From positions 744,001 to 808,000 of the forward strand of contig NZ_FOXJ01000002.1 in NCBI RefSeq assembly GCF_900115685.1: a DNA stretch of 64,000 nucleotides, given 5' to 3'. Made by a program: the position numbers and the translations under genes. A model generated the notes under the pieces. It did no database searches. It saw only the letters and a list, made by a program, of their open reading frames with translations, and was not told the DNA's origin. Below, piece after piece: positions 1 through 8,492 of this stretch (within the stretch, counting starts at the first letter, position 1; every line of letters starts with the position of its first letter). The DNA is from Variovorax sp. 770b2 (lineage in GTDB: Bacteria > Pseudomonadota > Gammaproteobacteria > Burkholderiales > Burkholderiaceae_C).

Positions 1-353
1 TGCGCATAGAGGTTCACATTGGCGGTGAGCGCGCCGGCTGCGCCCAGCCCGAGCGTGTAGCCGTCGGCCGGCGCCTTCGCCACCAGCGAAAGGCCCACGT
101 TGCCGCCGGCGCCGGGGCGGTTGTCCACCACCACCTGCTGGCCCAGCTTCTCGTTGAGCCGGGGCACCAGCATGCGCACCACGGCATCCGCGCTGCCGCC
201 GGGCGGAAAAGTCACCACCATGCGGATCGGGTGGGTGGGGAAATCGGGGGAGGGCGCCTGCGCCAGGGCGGTGGCGCCGAAGAGGGTGCAGGCCGTGGCC
301 AGCAGCAATTGCCTGCGAAGCGGTTGCGCCTTGCTGGCGATCGGTGCTGTCAT
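1..353 (-). CDS. Bug/TctC-family tripartite tricarboxylate transporter binding protein (partial, N-terminal part)
   Basis: The gene runs off the left edge; about 117 N-terminal residues are visible, starting at the ATG complementary to 351-353 with GGAG just upstream. Visible are a signal peptide (RRQLLLATACTLFGATALAQA) and the start of the mature protein with HPIRMVVTFPPGGSADAVVR and VDNRPGAGGNVG, the hallmark opening of Bug/TctC extracytoplasmic solute receptors. Such proteins bind small carboxylates or related ligands in the periplasm, and many are orphans without membrane subunits. The gene diverges from the LysR gene at 455 across a 101-bp gap, so the LysR protein is its likely regulator (inference). 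The ligand cannot be told from this fragment. Confidence 0.88.
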   Translation of the reverse strand, partial: MTAPIASKAQPLRRQLLLATACTLFGATALAQAPSPDFPTHPIRMVVTFPPGGSADAVVRMLVPRLNEKLGQQVVVDNRPGAGGNVGLSLVAKAPADGYTLGLGAAGALTANVNLYA

Positions 354-454
354 TGGAACTCCTTGATTGTCTTTTTACTTGGTTTGGAGCGATTGAACGC
401 TGCGGAAATTCATTCGTAAATCGAGAAATTTCGTATCAAATATCAGTTCACCTT
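354..454. promoter_or_regulatory. Divergent promoter region between Bug gene and LysR gene
   Basis: A 101-bp gap between two divergent starts that is clearly AT-richer than its surroundings, especially 410-450. It holds an 8-bp palindrome GAAATTTC near 425, flanked by two ATTCGT/TTCGTAT-like words. This layout fits a LysR-type autoregulated divergent promoter, but no operator can be assigned by eye. Confidence 0.4.
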
Positions 455-1363
455 ATGAATGAAAACTTCAGTCCTACGTTCAGCCCGACGATTCGCCAGC
501 TGCGCGCGTTCCTCGCGGTGCACCAGTTGCGCAAGCTCAGCGCGGCCGCCCAAAGGCTCTTCGTCACGCAGTCGGCAGTGAGCATGCTGATCCGCCAGCT
601 CGAGGAGGGGCTGGGCACGCGCCTGTTCGACCGCACCACGCGCTCGCTCAAGCCGACCGCGGCGGCCAACGAAATGCTGCCCACCGCGGAGCGCATCCTG
701 CGCGACGTCGATTCGCTCTCGACCGGTTTTCGCGAGCTGGCCACGCTCGAGCGGGGGCGTGTCTCCCTGGCCATCACGCCCACGCTGGCCACCTTCCTCT
801 TGCCCGCGGCGATCCGCAGCTTCAGCGAAGAGCATCCGAAAGTTCGCGTGATGGTCAACGACTGCGCGCCCGACCAGTTCATCTCGCGCATCCTCGGTGA
901 GCACGTGGACTTCGGCATCGGCACGCCCGAGCGGCCCGGCGCCGAGGTCGAGGTGCAGCGGCTCATGCGCGACCACCTGGCGCTCGTGTGCAGGAACGAC
1001 CATCCCCTGGCCAAGGCGCGCGTGGTGCGATGGATCGACCTGGGCGGCCACCCCGTCATCACCGTGCGCCCCGGCTACGGCGTGCGCCCGCTGATCGACG
1101 GCACCGCGGCGGATGCGGGCGTGGCGCTGGACGTGGTGAACGAGGTGTCCTTTCTCTCCACGGCGCTCTGGATGACGGCCAGCGGCATGGGCGCATCGAT
1201 CATGCCCTCGGCCTTCGCGCGCGATGCGAACGATCCGTCGCTGGTGGTCAAGGTGCTCAGCGCGCCGCGGGTCTCCCGCGACATCTCGGTGGTCACCAAG
1301 CGCGGCCACTCGCTGTCGGTCGCGGCGCGTGCGCTGATCGATGCCATCAAGCGCTCTCTATAA
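455..1363 (+). CDS. LysR-family transcriptional regulator
   Basis: A 302-residue LysR-type regulator. The N-terminal winged helix-turn-helix (about residues 10-70) contains LSAAAQRLFVTQSAVSMLIR and LEEGLGTRLFDRTTRS, typical of the family, followed by a periplasmic-binding-protein-like effector domain (about 95-295). I chose the ATG at 455 rather than an upstream in-frame start at 344, because the helix-turn-helix then sits at the usual distance from the N terminus and the 344 start would overlap the divergent gene. It likely controls the divergent Bug gene in response to a small molecule. The effector is unknown. Confidence 0.88.
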   Translation: MNENFSPTFSPTIRQLRAFLAVHQLRKLSAAAQRLFVTQSAVSMLIRQLEEGLGTRLFDRTTRSLKPTAAANEMLPTAERILRDVDSLSTGFRELATLERGRVSLAITPTLATFLLPAAIRSFSEEHPKVRVMVNDCAPDQFISRILGEHVDFGIGTPERPGAEVEVQRLMRDHLALVCRNDHPLAKARVVRWIDLGGHPVITVRPGYGVRPLIDGTAADAGVALDVVNEVSFLSTALWMTASGMGASIMPSAFARDANDPSLVVKVLSAPRVSRDISVVTKRGHSLSVAARALIDAIKRSL

Positions 1364-1399
1364 TTTTTCGATTCATACCAATCGGGGAGGGCCTGTCCC

Positions 1400-2110
1400 A
1401 TGAGAGCTTTCGTTCAACGCATGGGCGCCCTGTCGCTCGTCCTGGCCTTGGGCCTCGCGCTCGCGGCCTGCGGCAACAAGGAGGCCGAGCAGCGCACCGC
1501 CTTCATCGAGTTCCTGCAGACCCGCGTGCTCGACAAGCCGGGCCTGCGCGTGCCGTCGCCGAACGAGGAGCAGAAGAAATCGTTCGGCGATTACGCGCAG
1601 CATTACGCGGTGATCACCGATTTCAACGAAGGCATGAACAAGTCGGTGAGCCAGCCGATGGGCGATGTCATGGCCAAGGGCGCGCTGCGCTCCATCGGCG
1701 ACCTGGCCACGCGCCGCGACGACCTGAAGGCCGCCAAGGAGGGCCTGGCGGGCCTGCGCACCGCGCTCGACCAGCAGCTTGCCAAGGCCGATGCAGCGCG
1801 CGCGCAGTTGAAGCAACCCGACGACCTGAAGCAGGTCTACGACAAGGCCTACGAGAAGACCGTCTCGGCGCCGGCGGCCACCTTCAAGGAAGTGTTCCCC
1901 GCGCTGGACACCACGTTCGACGGCGCGCTGGCCGTGGGCGATTTCCTGCAGCAGAACAAGTCGAAGATCCAGATCTCGGGCGCCTCGGTCACCGTGACCG
2001 ATCCGGCCGTGCAGGCCGAGCTCAACAAGATGCTGCAGAACCTCAATGGCCAGTCCGCTGCCATCAACGCCGCGCAGCGCAAGATGCAGGCGATGGTGCG
2101 CGGGAGCTGA
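1400..2110 (+). CDS. DUF3053 (YiaF-like) lipoprotein
   Basis: A 236-residue predicted lipoprotein. A hydrophobic signal (about residues 7-23) ends in a lipobox, LALAACGNK, so Cys24 would be acylated. The downstream EAEQRTAFIEFLQTRV, the FGDYAQHYAVITDF stretch and the DLKQVYDKAYEKTV segment match my memory of Escherichia coli YiaF (DUF3053), a protein of unknown function. A GGAGG-like site lies about 9 bases upstream of ATG 1400; a second ATG at 1421 is possible but would shorten the signal peptide. The gene ends base-to-base against the convergent thiL stop. Confidence 0.8.
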   Translation: MRAFVQRMGALSLVLALGLALAACGNKEAEQRTAFIEFLQTRVLDKPGLRVPSPNEEQKKSFGDYAQHYAVITDFNEGMNKSVSQPMGDVMAKGALRSIGDLATRRDDLKAAKEGLAGLRTALDQQLAKADAARAQLKQPDDLKQVYDKAYEKTVSAPAATFKEVFPALDTTFDGALAVGDFLQQNKSKIQISGASVTVTDPAVQAELNKMLQNLNGQSAAINAAQRKMQAMVRGS

Positions 2111-3070
2111 TCAGACGAAGTGATCGAACGAGCCGAAGCGCTGCGCCACCTGTGCGCCGTTCGCGTCCACGATGCGAAGGCCCGCTCCGGCCTCGATGCG
2201 GCCGATGCGCGTCACGCGCGTGGCGCTGTCCTTGCCGGCCTGCTCGACCGCGGCGCGCGCCGAGGGCGGCGCGGTGAACACCAGCTCGTAGTCGTCGCCG
2301 CCTGACAGCGCGCAGGTGCGCAGCATCTCGGTGCCCAGGCCTGCTGTGCCCGCCGCCGCAACCGTGCCGACGGCCGCATCCACATCGAGCGTGGCACCGA
2401 CCCGGCTCGACCCGAGGATGTGGCCCAGGTCGCCGACCAGCCCGTCGCTCACATCCACGGCCGACGAGGCGATGCCGCGCAATGCCTGCCCCAGCGCCAC
2501 GCGCGGCGTGGGTTGCTCCATGCGCATGCGGGCCTGTGCGAACACGTCGGCAGGCAACGCGATCGTGCCGCGGAACACTTCGAGCGCCAGCCGCGCATCG
2601 CCCAGCGTGCCGCTGACCCAGATGTCGTCGCCGGCGCGCGCGCCCGAGCGCAGCAGGGCCGCGCCGGCGGGCACTTCGCCGAAGACCGTGATGCAGAGGT
2701 TGAGCGGGCCGCGCGTGGTGTCGCCGCCCACGAGCTCGCAGCCGTGTTCGTCCGCGAGCGCGAAGAGGCCGCGCGAGAAGCCCTCAAGCCAGTGCTCGTC
2801 AATGCCCGGCAGCGCGAGCGCGAGCGTGAAGGCCAATGGCCTGGCACCGCAGGCCGCCAAGTCGCTGAGGTTCACCGCCAGCGCCTTGTGGCCCAGCCGT
2901 GCGGGCTCGACGGTGGAGAGAAAGTGCCGCCCCTCGACCAGCATGTCGGAGGACACCGCGAGCTGCATGCCCGGCGCGGGCGCGAGCAGCGCGCAGTCGT
3001 CGCCCACGCCCAGCGGGGAGCGCGTGGCGGGACGCTTGAAATAGCGTGTGATCAGGTCGAATTCACCCAT
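2111..3070 (-). CDS. thiL: Thiamine-monophosphate kinase ThiL
   Basis: A 319-residue kinase that phosphorylates thiamine monophosphate to thiamine pyrophosphate with ATP in the cytoplasm. The family opening GEFDLI is followed by GVGDDCALL (about residues 28-36), SSDMLVEGRHF and NLSDLAACGARP, the ATP/Mg-binding signatures of the PurM-like fold. DVSDGLVGDLGHI and SGGDDYELVF further on are also diagnostic. I chose the ATG at 3070; a start 30 bases upstream exists but adds residues unlike the family. Length is normal. No other thiamine genes are in the window. Confidence 0.93.
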   Translation of the reverse strand: MGEFDLITRYFKRPATRSPLGVGDDCALLAPAPGMQLAVSSDMLVEGRHFLSTVEPARLGHKALAVNLSDLAACGARPLAFTLALALPGIDEHWLEGFSRGLFALADEHGCELVGGDTTRGPLNLCITVFGEVPAGAALLRSGARAGDDIWVSGTLGDARLALEVFRGTIALPADVFAQARMRMEQPTPRVALGQALRGIASSAVDVSDGLVGDLGHILGSSRVGATLDVDAAVGTVAAAGTAGLGTEMLRTCALSGGDDYELVFTAPPSARAAVEQAGKDSATRVTRIGRIEAGAGLRIVDANGAQVAQRFGSFDHFV

Positions 3071-3195
3071 GGGGGTGGAGCATAAGGGGTGCGTGGGCAA
3101 GCGACGGGCGCATCGATTTCGTCGCGAGCTGCCTTGCAGCTTCGCCGGACCTTGCGCGCTCCGGCTAGAGTCGGGTGAAAAGAGGGAGAAATTCA

Positions 3196-3432
3196 GTGTC
3201 TCTAACGCTTGGTCCAGTCTTGCTGCTTTCCGGTCTTGCCATCGCGTTTGCAGCGCAAGCCGGCATCGCCCTGCATGCTTTCACGGGGAACCCGGGCAAA
3301 GGTCTTCTTTGCCTTTTCGTGCCGCTCTACGTGTACGTCTATGCGAGACGGCACAAGGTCGGGGTCTGGCTGATGCGCATCTGGTACCTGGGCATCGCCA
3401 TGTTCATTGTCGGCGCCACGCTCGCTTCGTGA
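3196..3432 (+). CDS. Small hypothetical membrane protein
   Basis: A 78-residue protein that I do not recognise. Start chosen at GTG 3196, because AGGGAGAA lies 5-10 bases before it; an in-frame GTG at 3175 has no such site. Two or three hydrophobic segments are visible: about residues 3-27 (LGPVLLLSGLAIAFAAQAG), 37-50 (around GLLCLFVPLYVYVYARR) and 58-76 (around MRIWYLGIAMFIVGAT), with a positively charged ARRHK turn. It probably sits in the inner membrane. It is convergent with the YbdK gene. Confidence 0.55.
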   Translation: MSLTLGPVLLLSGLAIAFAAQAGIALHAFTGNPGKGLLCLFVPLYVYVYARRHKVGVWLMRIWYLGIAMFIVGATLAS

Positions 3433-3465
3433 AGCGGGTGGTGGTAGCCGGCAGATAGCGTTCGC

Positions 3466-4671
3466 TCAGGCGGCACCGCGGAAGCGCAACGCGGCCTGCC
3501 GCACCACTTCGGCCAGCAACCGCTCCTTGCCCTGCTTCTCCCGCAGCCACCGCGCATCGTTGCGATTGGCTTCCACGCTGGTGCGCAGTTCGCCCAGCGC
3601 CTGCGTGGCGTTGAGCGCCTCGCTGTGCCATTCGAGCTGCGTCATCGTCATGAGGATGTGCTCGCGCAGCGGCATGTGCTGGCCGCTGGCCGGATCGACA
3701 TACACCGCATCGAGCCCGAAGCGGCAGGCCTGGAAGCGGTTGTAGGTGTAGACCAGGTAGTCGTCTTCCGTCGGCTCGAAGGGCTGCTCCTGCAGGAACC
3801 ACGCGGCCAGCGACTGCACGTAGCCCGCGAGCGCGGCGGCGCGCTCCACCGTGAGGGGCGTGTCGAAGACGCGGATCTCGATGGTGCCGAACTCGGGCTT
3901 GGGGCGGATGTCCCAGTAAAAGTCTTTCATGCTGCGCACGACGCCGGTGCGGGTCATGCGCTCGAAATACGCCTCGAATTCCTTCCAGCTCAGCGTGAAC
4001 GGCGCGCGGCCCGAGAGCGGAAACGCGAACACCGAATTCAGGCGCGCCGAGTCGAACTGCGTGTCCTGCCCCTGCACGAACGGCGAGGAGGCCGACAGCG
4101 CGATGAAGTGCGGGATGTAGCGCGACATGCGGTGCAGCATCAGCAAGGCCGCGTCCGCATCGGGGCAGCCGATGTGCACGTGCTGGCCGAAGATGGTGAA
4201 CTGCTTGGAGAGGTAGCCGTACAGCTCCGAGAGCTCGCGAAAGCGTGGCTTGTCGTAAATGCGTCGCTCGTGCCATTGCTGGAACGCATGCGTGCCGCCA
4301 CCGACCACCGCGATGTTGAGCTTGTCGGCGTTCTTGATCAGCGCCTCGCGGATCGGCGAGAGCTGCTTGATCACGTCCGCCGCCGAGTGGCAGATGTCGG
4401 TGGAGATCTCGATCATGCTGGAGGTCATCTCGGGCACCACGCTGCCCGGGAGCGGCGTCTGCGCCATCAGGCGCAGCATGTCCTCGGCGTAGGGCGCCAG
4501 GTCGTAGTCGTGCGTGTTGACCAGCTGCAGCTCGAGCTCCACGCCCAGCGACAGCGCCTCCGATTTGTTGAAGGGCTCCAGCTTGACCGCGCGGCTTTCG
4601 GGGTCGGCGGCCAGCGGCGCGGAGCGCACGTCGTCGCTGTCGGGGTCGATGGTAGGGAGAGCGGTGCTCAT
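3466..4671 (-). CDS. YbdK-type carboxylate-amine ligase (glutamate-cysteine ligase family 2)
   Basis: A 401-residue member of the GCS2/YbdK family, which has weak glutamate-cysteine ligase activity in known cases. The family opening SLGVELELQLV lies at about residues 41-51 after an N-terminal tail of roughly 35 residues. PEMTSSMIEISTDIC, the GGGTHAFQQW segment, FGQHVHIGCPD and GTIEIRVFD follow in the usual order. The start ATG overlaps the stop of the upstream antiporter gene by ATGA, so the two are translationally coupled. In this setting it could supply a glutathione-like ligand to the Kef-like antiporter (inference). The true substrate pair is unknown for most members. Confidence 0.87.
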   Translation of the reverse strand: MSTALPTIDPDSDDVRSAPLAADPESRAVKLEPFNKSEALSLGVELELQLVNTHDYDLAPYAEDMLRLMAQTPLPGSVVPEMTSSMIEISTDICHSAADVIKQLSPIREALIKNADKLNIAVVGGGTHAFQQWHERRIYDKPRFRELSELYGYLSKQFTIFGQHVHIGCPDADAALLMLHRMSRYIPHFIALSASSPFVQGQDTQFDSARLNSVFAFPLSGRAPFTLSWKEFEAYFERMTRTGVVRSMKDFYWDIRPKPEFGTIEIRVFDTPLTVERAAALAGYVQSLAAWFLQEQPFEPTEDDYLVYTYNRFQACRFGLDAVYVDPASGQHMPLREHILMTMTQLEWHSEALNATQALGELRTSVEANRNDARWLREKQGKERLLAEVVRQAALRFRGAA

Positions 4672-5939
4672 CGCTGCGTGTCCTCGGTGGTGCTGAAGGC
4701 CTGGGGCGCCCAGGGCACCGAACTCTCGCCGACCGCGTGGATGGCCACGGTGGCGAGCACGGCGCCCACCACCTCCATCAAGAGGATCGATGGCAGGGCG
4801 ACCTGCGTGATCATGGTGCCCAGCAGCGGCGACGCGGTGGCGAAATTCGATGCGATCAAGAGGGCGATCGACGACAGCGGCGACATCGCGCAGCCGACCC
4901 AGAAGGCCTGCTTCCAGCTCGCGCCGCTGCCGGGGTTGGCAATGGCCACGCCCGAGATCTTGGCGACCATGCGCACGCCGATCACGGCCAGCACCACGCT
5001 GGCCACCGGCAACGTCCAGTCGGCCTGCGCCGCCACGATGGACACCAGCACGAACATCAGCATGGTGAGCAGCGAGGCCGCGGTGCCCAGCTGCCGCTGC
5101 CACGCCCAGGGCTTGGGGTTGAGCGTTTTCAGCAGCACGCCGCCGATCAATGCCGCCAGCGGCGCCGAACCGCCGATGTGCGCGGTGAGCGCCGCGCCGG
5201 CCGCGATGAGCGCGAGCAGCAGGATCGAGGTGTTCTCGCTCGTCGGGCTCATCACGCGCAGCGCGGTGCGAAGGGCCAGCGCCATGATCGCGCCGACCAC
5301 GAACGAGAGGCCCAGCACCACCGCCACCGGGTAGAGTTTCTGCAGCATGGTCTGCGGCGCGCGCTCGATGAGGCCGGCCTGCGCATAGCCGAGCGCAAGC
5401 GCATAGAAGGTGTTGAGCGTGGCCAGCGTCATCGCGCGCTCGGTGACGGGGCCCGCGGCGCGCGTGTCGATGATCACGCGGCTGAGCACCGCCGGCGAGG
5501 CGACGATGGCCATCAGCGCGATCGGGTTGGCCACCGGCTCGGGCAGGCCCAGCAGCGTGAGCACCCAGTACACGCCGAAGTAGGTGAGCGTGGCCTCCAG
5601 CAGGCTCTGCACCAGCACCATCGGGTTGTGGCGGAACCAGCGCAGCGGCAGCCGGCCGCCGGCCTCGAACAGCACCACGGCCACGCCCAGCTCAAGAAGG
5701 AACAGGCTGATGCCGCGCAGCGGCCAGATCGCGCCCTCGAAGCCGGCAAAGCCGACGACCGCGCCGACCAGCGAATAGCCGATGACCTTGGGCAGCCCCA
5801 GGTAGCGTCGCACCAGGTGGCCGGAGGCGGCCGCCGCTGCCAGCAGCAGCGACCACAGCACGGTGGGCAGGCCCGCCGAGGGGCGCACCCATTCGGACCA
5901 GAAGCCCAGCAGATCGTTGATGAAGCTCGTCAAATTCAT
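4668..5939 (-). CDS. Cation:proton antiporter (CPA2/Kef-type membrane domain)
   Basis: A 423-residue inner-membrane antiporter with about 12 predicted transmembrane segments filling most of its length. Family features include LPKVIGYSLVGAVVGF near residue 50, LFLLELGVAVVLFEAGG (about 79-95), the IVASPAVLSRVI core helix and APLAALIGGVLL. No C-terminal TrkA-N nucleotide-binding domain is present, unlike full KefB/KefC. It is the middle gene of a three-gene unit with ATGA overlaps at both ends: SpecificRecomb protein upstream, YbdK ligase downstream. It probably exchanges Na+ or K+ for H+; the ion cannot be inferred. Confidence 0.85.
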   Translation of the reverse strand: MNLTSFINDLLGFWSEWVRPSAGLPTVLWSLLLAAAAASGHLVRRYLGLPKVIGYSLVGAVVGFAGFEGAIWPLRGISLFLLELGVAVVLFEAGGRLPLRWFRHNPMVLVQSLLEATLTYFGVYWVLTLLGLPEPVANPIALMAIVASPAVLSRVIIDTRAAGPVTERAMTLATLNTFYALALGYAQAGLIERAPQTMLQKLYPVAVVLGLSFVVGAIMALALRTALRVMSPTSENTSILLLALIAAGAALTAHIGGSAPLAALIGGVLLKTLNPKPWAWQRQLGTAASLLTMLMFVLVSIVAAQADWTLPVASVVLAVIGVRMVAKISGVAIANPGSGASWKQAFWVGCAMSPLSSIALLIASNFATASPLLGTMITQVALPSILLMEVVGAVLATVAIHAVGESSVPWAPQAFSTTEDTQR

Positions 5940-7918
5940 GCAGGTAGAAAAAAGCTCACGGGGCGGCTGCGCCAGCGCGCCCAGATGGCGCTGCGGATGC
6001 GGGCGCGGTCACCCAGGCTCACGCTGTGCGCGCGCAGCGCAAGGCGGAAGGCGAAATAGAAACTCACGCTCACATTGAGCGCGCCGATCACCGGAATCGC
6101 CGCCACCGCCCACCAGAGGGCGGGCTGCTGCAGCACCGGCAGGCCCGTGGACGCCGCGGCCGCGGCGATCTGCCCGGCCGAGAGTGTCACGTGGCGCACA
6201 TCCAGCCCGAGCCCGAAGAAACCCGCGAACGCGGGAAGCAGTCCGAGCATGAGTCCCAGCGAGATGTTGGAGGCGAAGCCTGAGATGTGTGTGCGCATGA
6301 AGGTGGCCCAGCGGCGAGCCCGGGCGGCACCCAGAAAGGCGCCGATGCGTGGGTTGTAACGCATGGCGGAGTCCAGGCGATGCAGGACAAAGGCGTTTTC
6401 TGTCCATCCGGCGACGATGCTGGCCGAAAACAGCAGGATGCCGGTGATTGCCGCGAAAAGCGCGGTCGGCCCGACGAGCGAGAGCGAATGCAGCGTGGCC
6501 GCGGCATGCGCCGCGTCCAGCAGCGGCCGCCCGAGCGCGTACTGCACCAGGAGCGCGAGCGCGACCATCGCCGGCACCACCACCAGCACGTTGCCCAGCA
6601 CCGCGGCCACCTGCGAGCGCACGAGGTTGGCCACCTCGTCCACGAAATCGTCCACCGCTGCGTCCGCCTTGATGTCGCGCAGCCGCGCCGCGAGCGCCGG
6701 TGCCGTCATCGCGGGCTGTTTGGTGGCCAGCGTCAGGTGCAGGAGCTGGATCGCGACGAAGCTGGCCGCATACATCAGGCCCGAGGCCAGGCCCGCCCAG
6801 AAGGCCGACAGCGCGAGCGCGTAGATGCCGAATTTCAGCAGCACCGTCACGGCGGTGAGCGCGCCGCCGCCCGCGGCCTTCTTCACCATCTGCAGGTAGC
6901 TCGCGCGGTCGCGGGTGATGTAGTGCTCGCCGGTCTCGGCGCTGCGCTCGGTCACCTTGGCCGCGAGCATCGAGGAGTTCGAGGCGACCAGCGCGCGGAT
7001 GCTGTTGCGCTCGCCGCCCGCGAGCACCAGCTTGCCGACCAGCCGCGCCACGCTGGGCGCGGGCACGGGCGACATCAGGCAGTCGAGCAGTTCGCGGATG
7101 CGCAGCACGCGCTCGCGCAACTGGCGCAGCCGGAACACCAGGCCCACCGAGATGCCGTTGTCCTCCAGGTGCGTGTAGACCGACGAGGCGCTGGCGCGGC
7201 AGGCGTCGAGCCGGTCGCGGAAGGCCACGAAGGCGGCCTGCAGGGCCTGGTCGCTTTCCGCGCCCGCGGGCTGCTCGAACATCTGCTCGCGCAGTTCGTC
7301 CAGGTCGGCCATCAGCGCGTGGAAAGGGCGCGCCTCGTGGTGCTCCGCGCTGATGCGCAGGCGCAGCTCGGGCGAGAAACCGGCCGCCACCACCTGGCTG
7401 CCGCAATATGTGACCGCGTCCATGACCGTGTGGCGCCAGCGCGGCGAGCCGTCGGCGTCCACCGTCGCATCGGCCAGCAGCGCGCCGATGCGGGCGAGCC
7501 GGGTCTCGTCGAGCAGCGCGATCCAGCCCGCGTCGAACACGCCGGGCAGCACCATGCGGAACAGGTCCGACGCATCGGTGGTCTCGGGCGTGCCGGGCAG
7601 GATCTTGCGGCGCAGCCGTTCGCTCAGTTCGCTCACGAATGCGGTGCGCGGTGCGAAGCCGTAGTCGGCCAGGAGCGTGGTCAGGTCGACCGACTGCGTG
7701 AACACGCGCCACCAGGCGCGCAGGCGCTCGCGCAGCTCGGGGCGCGCCTCGACGGCGTCCAGCAGCAGGGAGACGCGGCCGATGGCCGCCTGGGGCGAGG
7801 CGCGGTCGCCGCGCAGCCAGTCGAAGAGATCGATGAGCCAAATGTGGCGCTGCGCCACATCGGCCGTGGGGTCGAGGCCGGCAAGCAGCCCCTGCAAGTC
7901 GCGCGATGCGGCAGCCAT
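5936..7918 (-). CDS. SpecificRecomb-family (Gcr-type) multi-pass membrane protein
   Basis: A 660-residue protein of the family usually labelled site-specific recombinase (Gcr/SpecificRecomb). The N-terminal 340 residues are soluble and helical, while the C-terminal half has about six hydrophobic segments (roughly 351-372, 377-397, 440-460, 481-504, 555-575, 605-625). I see no tyrosine- or serine-recombinase catalytic signature, so the family name should not be read as function. I chose ATG 7918 (MAAASRD); non-ATG starts further upstream are possible. Its stop overlaps the antiporter start by ATGA, pointing to an envelope role with that gene (inference). Confidence 0.8.
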   Translation of the reverse strand: MAAASRDLQGLLAGLDPTADVAQRHIWLIDLFDWLRGDRASPQAAIGRVSLLLDAVEARPELRERLRAWWRVFTQSVDLTTLLADYGFAPRTAFVSELSERLRRKILPGTPETTDASDLFRMVLPGVFDAGWIALLDETRLARIGALLADATVDADGSPRWRHTVMDAVTYCGSQVVAAGFSPELRLRISAEHHEARPFHALMADLDELREQMFEQPAGAESDQALQAAFVAFRDRLDACRASASSVYTHLEDNGISVGLVFRLRQLRERVLRIRELLDCLMSPVPAPSVARLVGKLVLAGGERNSIRALVASNSSMLAAKVTERSAETGEHYITRDRASYLQMVKKAAGGGALTAVTVLLKFGIYALALSAFWAGLASGLMYAASFVAIQLLHLTLATKQPAMTAPALAARLRDIKADAAVDDFVDEVANLVRSQVAAVLGNVLVVVPAMVALALLVQYALGRPLLDAAHAAATLHSLSLVGPTALFAAITGILLFSASIVAGWTENAFVLHRLDSAMRYNPRIGAFLGAARARRWATFMRTHISGFASNISLGLMLGLLPAFAGFFGLGLDVRHVTLSAGQIAAAAASTGLPVLQQPALWWAVAAIPVIGALNVSVSFYFAFRLALRAHSVSLGDRARIRSAIWARWRSRPVSFFLPA

Positions 7919-7942
7919 GGGAGTCAGCAATTCAAGAGTGGG

Positions 7943-7979
7943 AACACCGCGGAACCGGCTTTGCCGGGCCGCAGGTGTT
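7943..7979. repeat. Structured intergenic repeat (hairpin)
   Basis: A near-perfect hairpin between apaG and the SpecificRecomb gene: AACACC/GGTGTT outer arms, GCGG/CCGC, then CCGGC-TTT-GCCGG at the tip. It is followed by a C-then-G-rich tract (7980-8037). From memory, sequence of this kind recurs between genes of Comamonadaceae, but I could not verify copies. It may act as a processing or termination element for the apaG transcript. Confidence 0.6.
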
Positions 7980-8037
7980 GCCCCCGGCGAGGGGGAAGGA
8001 GAAGCGACACGAAGTGCGCGAAGCCTGGGGGAGTGCC

Positions 8038-8433
8038 TTAGTGAAGCACCCGTGAAACGGGTGCTCCGCCGATGTCGGCTTCCAGCACGAACATCGGCAC
8101 GGGCACGTCGAAGCGCTCGCCTTCCTCGCTCACCACGAAGAAGCTGCCGTGCATCGTGCCGCTCGCGGCCTGCAGCCGGCAGCCGCTGGTGTAGCGGAAC
8201 GATTCGCCGGGCGCCAGCAGCGGCTGCTGGCCGATCACGCCCAGGCCCTTGACCTCCTGCGGATGGCCCGAGGCGTCGTTGATGAGCCAGTGGCGCGCGA
8301 TCAGCTGCGCCCCCACCGTGCCCACGTTGGTGATGGTGATCGTGTACGAGAAGGTGTAGACGTTGTCCGTCGGGGAGGACTGGTCGGCCAGGTAGCGCGG
8401 CTCGACCTGGACGCTGAAGGGGCTGTGTGACAT
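8038..8433 (-). CDS. apaG: ApaG (Co2+/Mg2+ efflux protein)
   Basis: A 131-residue ApaG, normal in length. The fibronectin-III-like family signature is clear: VEPRYLADQSS, FSYTITITNVG, AQLIARHWLINDA, GEVKGLGVIG-like VKGLGVIGQQP, GCRLQAASGTMHGSFF and a C-terminal FDVPVPMFVLEA. ApaG proteins are linked to cation resistance in enterobacteria, but the biochemical role is unsettled. It diverges from rpe with a 59-bp gap that must hold both promoters. Confidence 0.94.
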   Translation of the reverse strand: MSHSPFSVQVEPRYLADQSSPTDNVYTFSYTITITNVGTVGAQLIARHWLINDASGHPQEVKGLGVIGQQPLLAPGESFRYTSGCRLQAASGTMHGSFFVVSEEGERFDVPVPMFVLEADIGGAPVSRVLH

Positions 8434-8492
8434 GGGGCGGATGGTAACGGAGGGCTTTCCTCGGGCATCTGGCGGCTGCGAGAATCGGGGGC

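Noticed and set aside
100..366. Small + strand frame at the left edge
   Set aside because: The minus strand encodes an unmistakable Bug-type binding protein across the same bases.
5936..7918. Mobile-element or integrase gene, as the usual family name recombinase suggests
   Set aside because: No integrase motifs, no att-like repeats, no flanking tRNA or phage genes; the protein is a multi-pass membrane protein.
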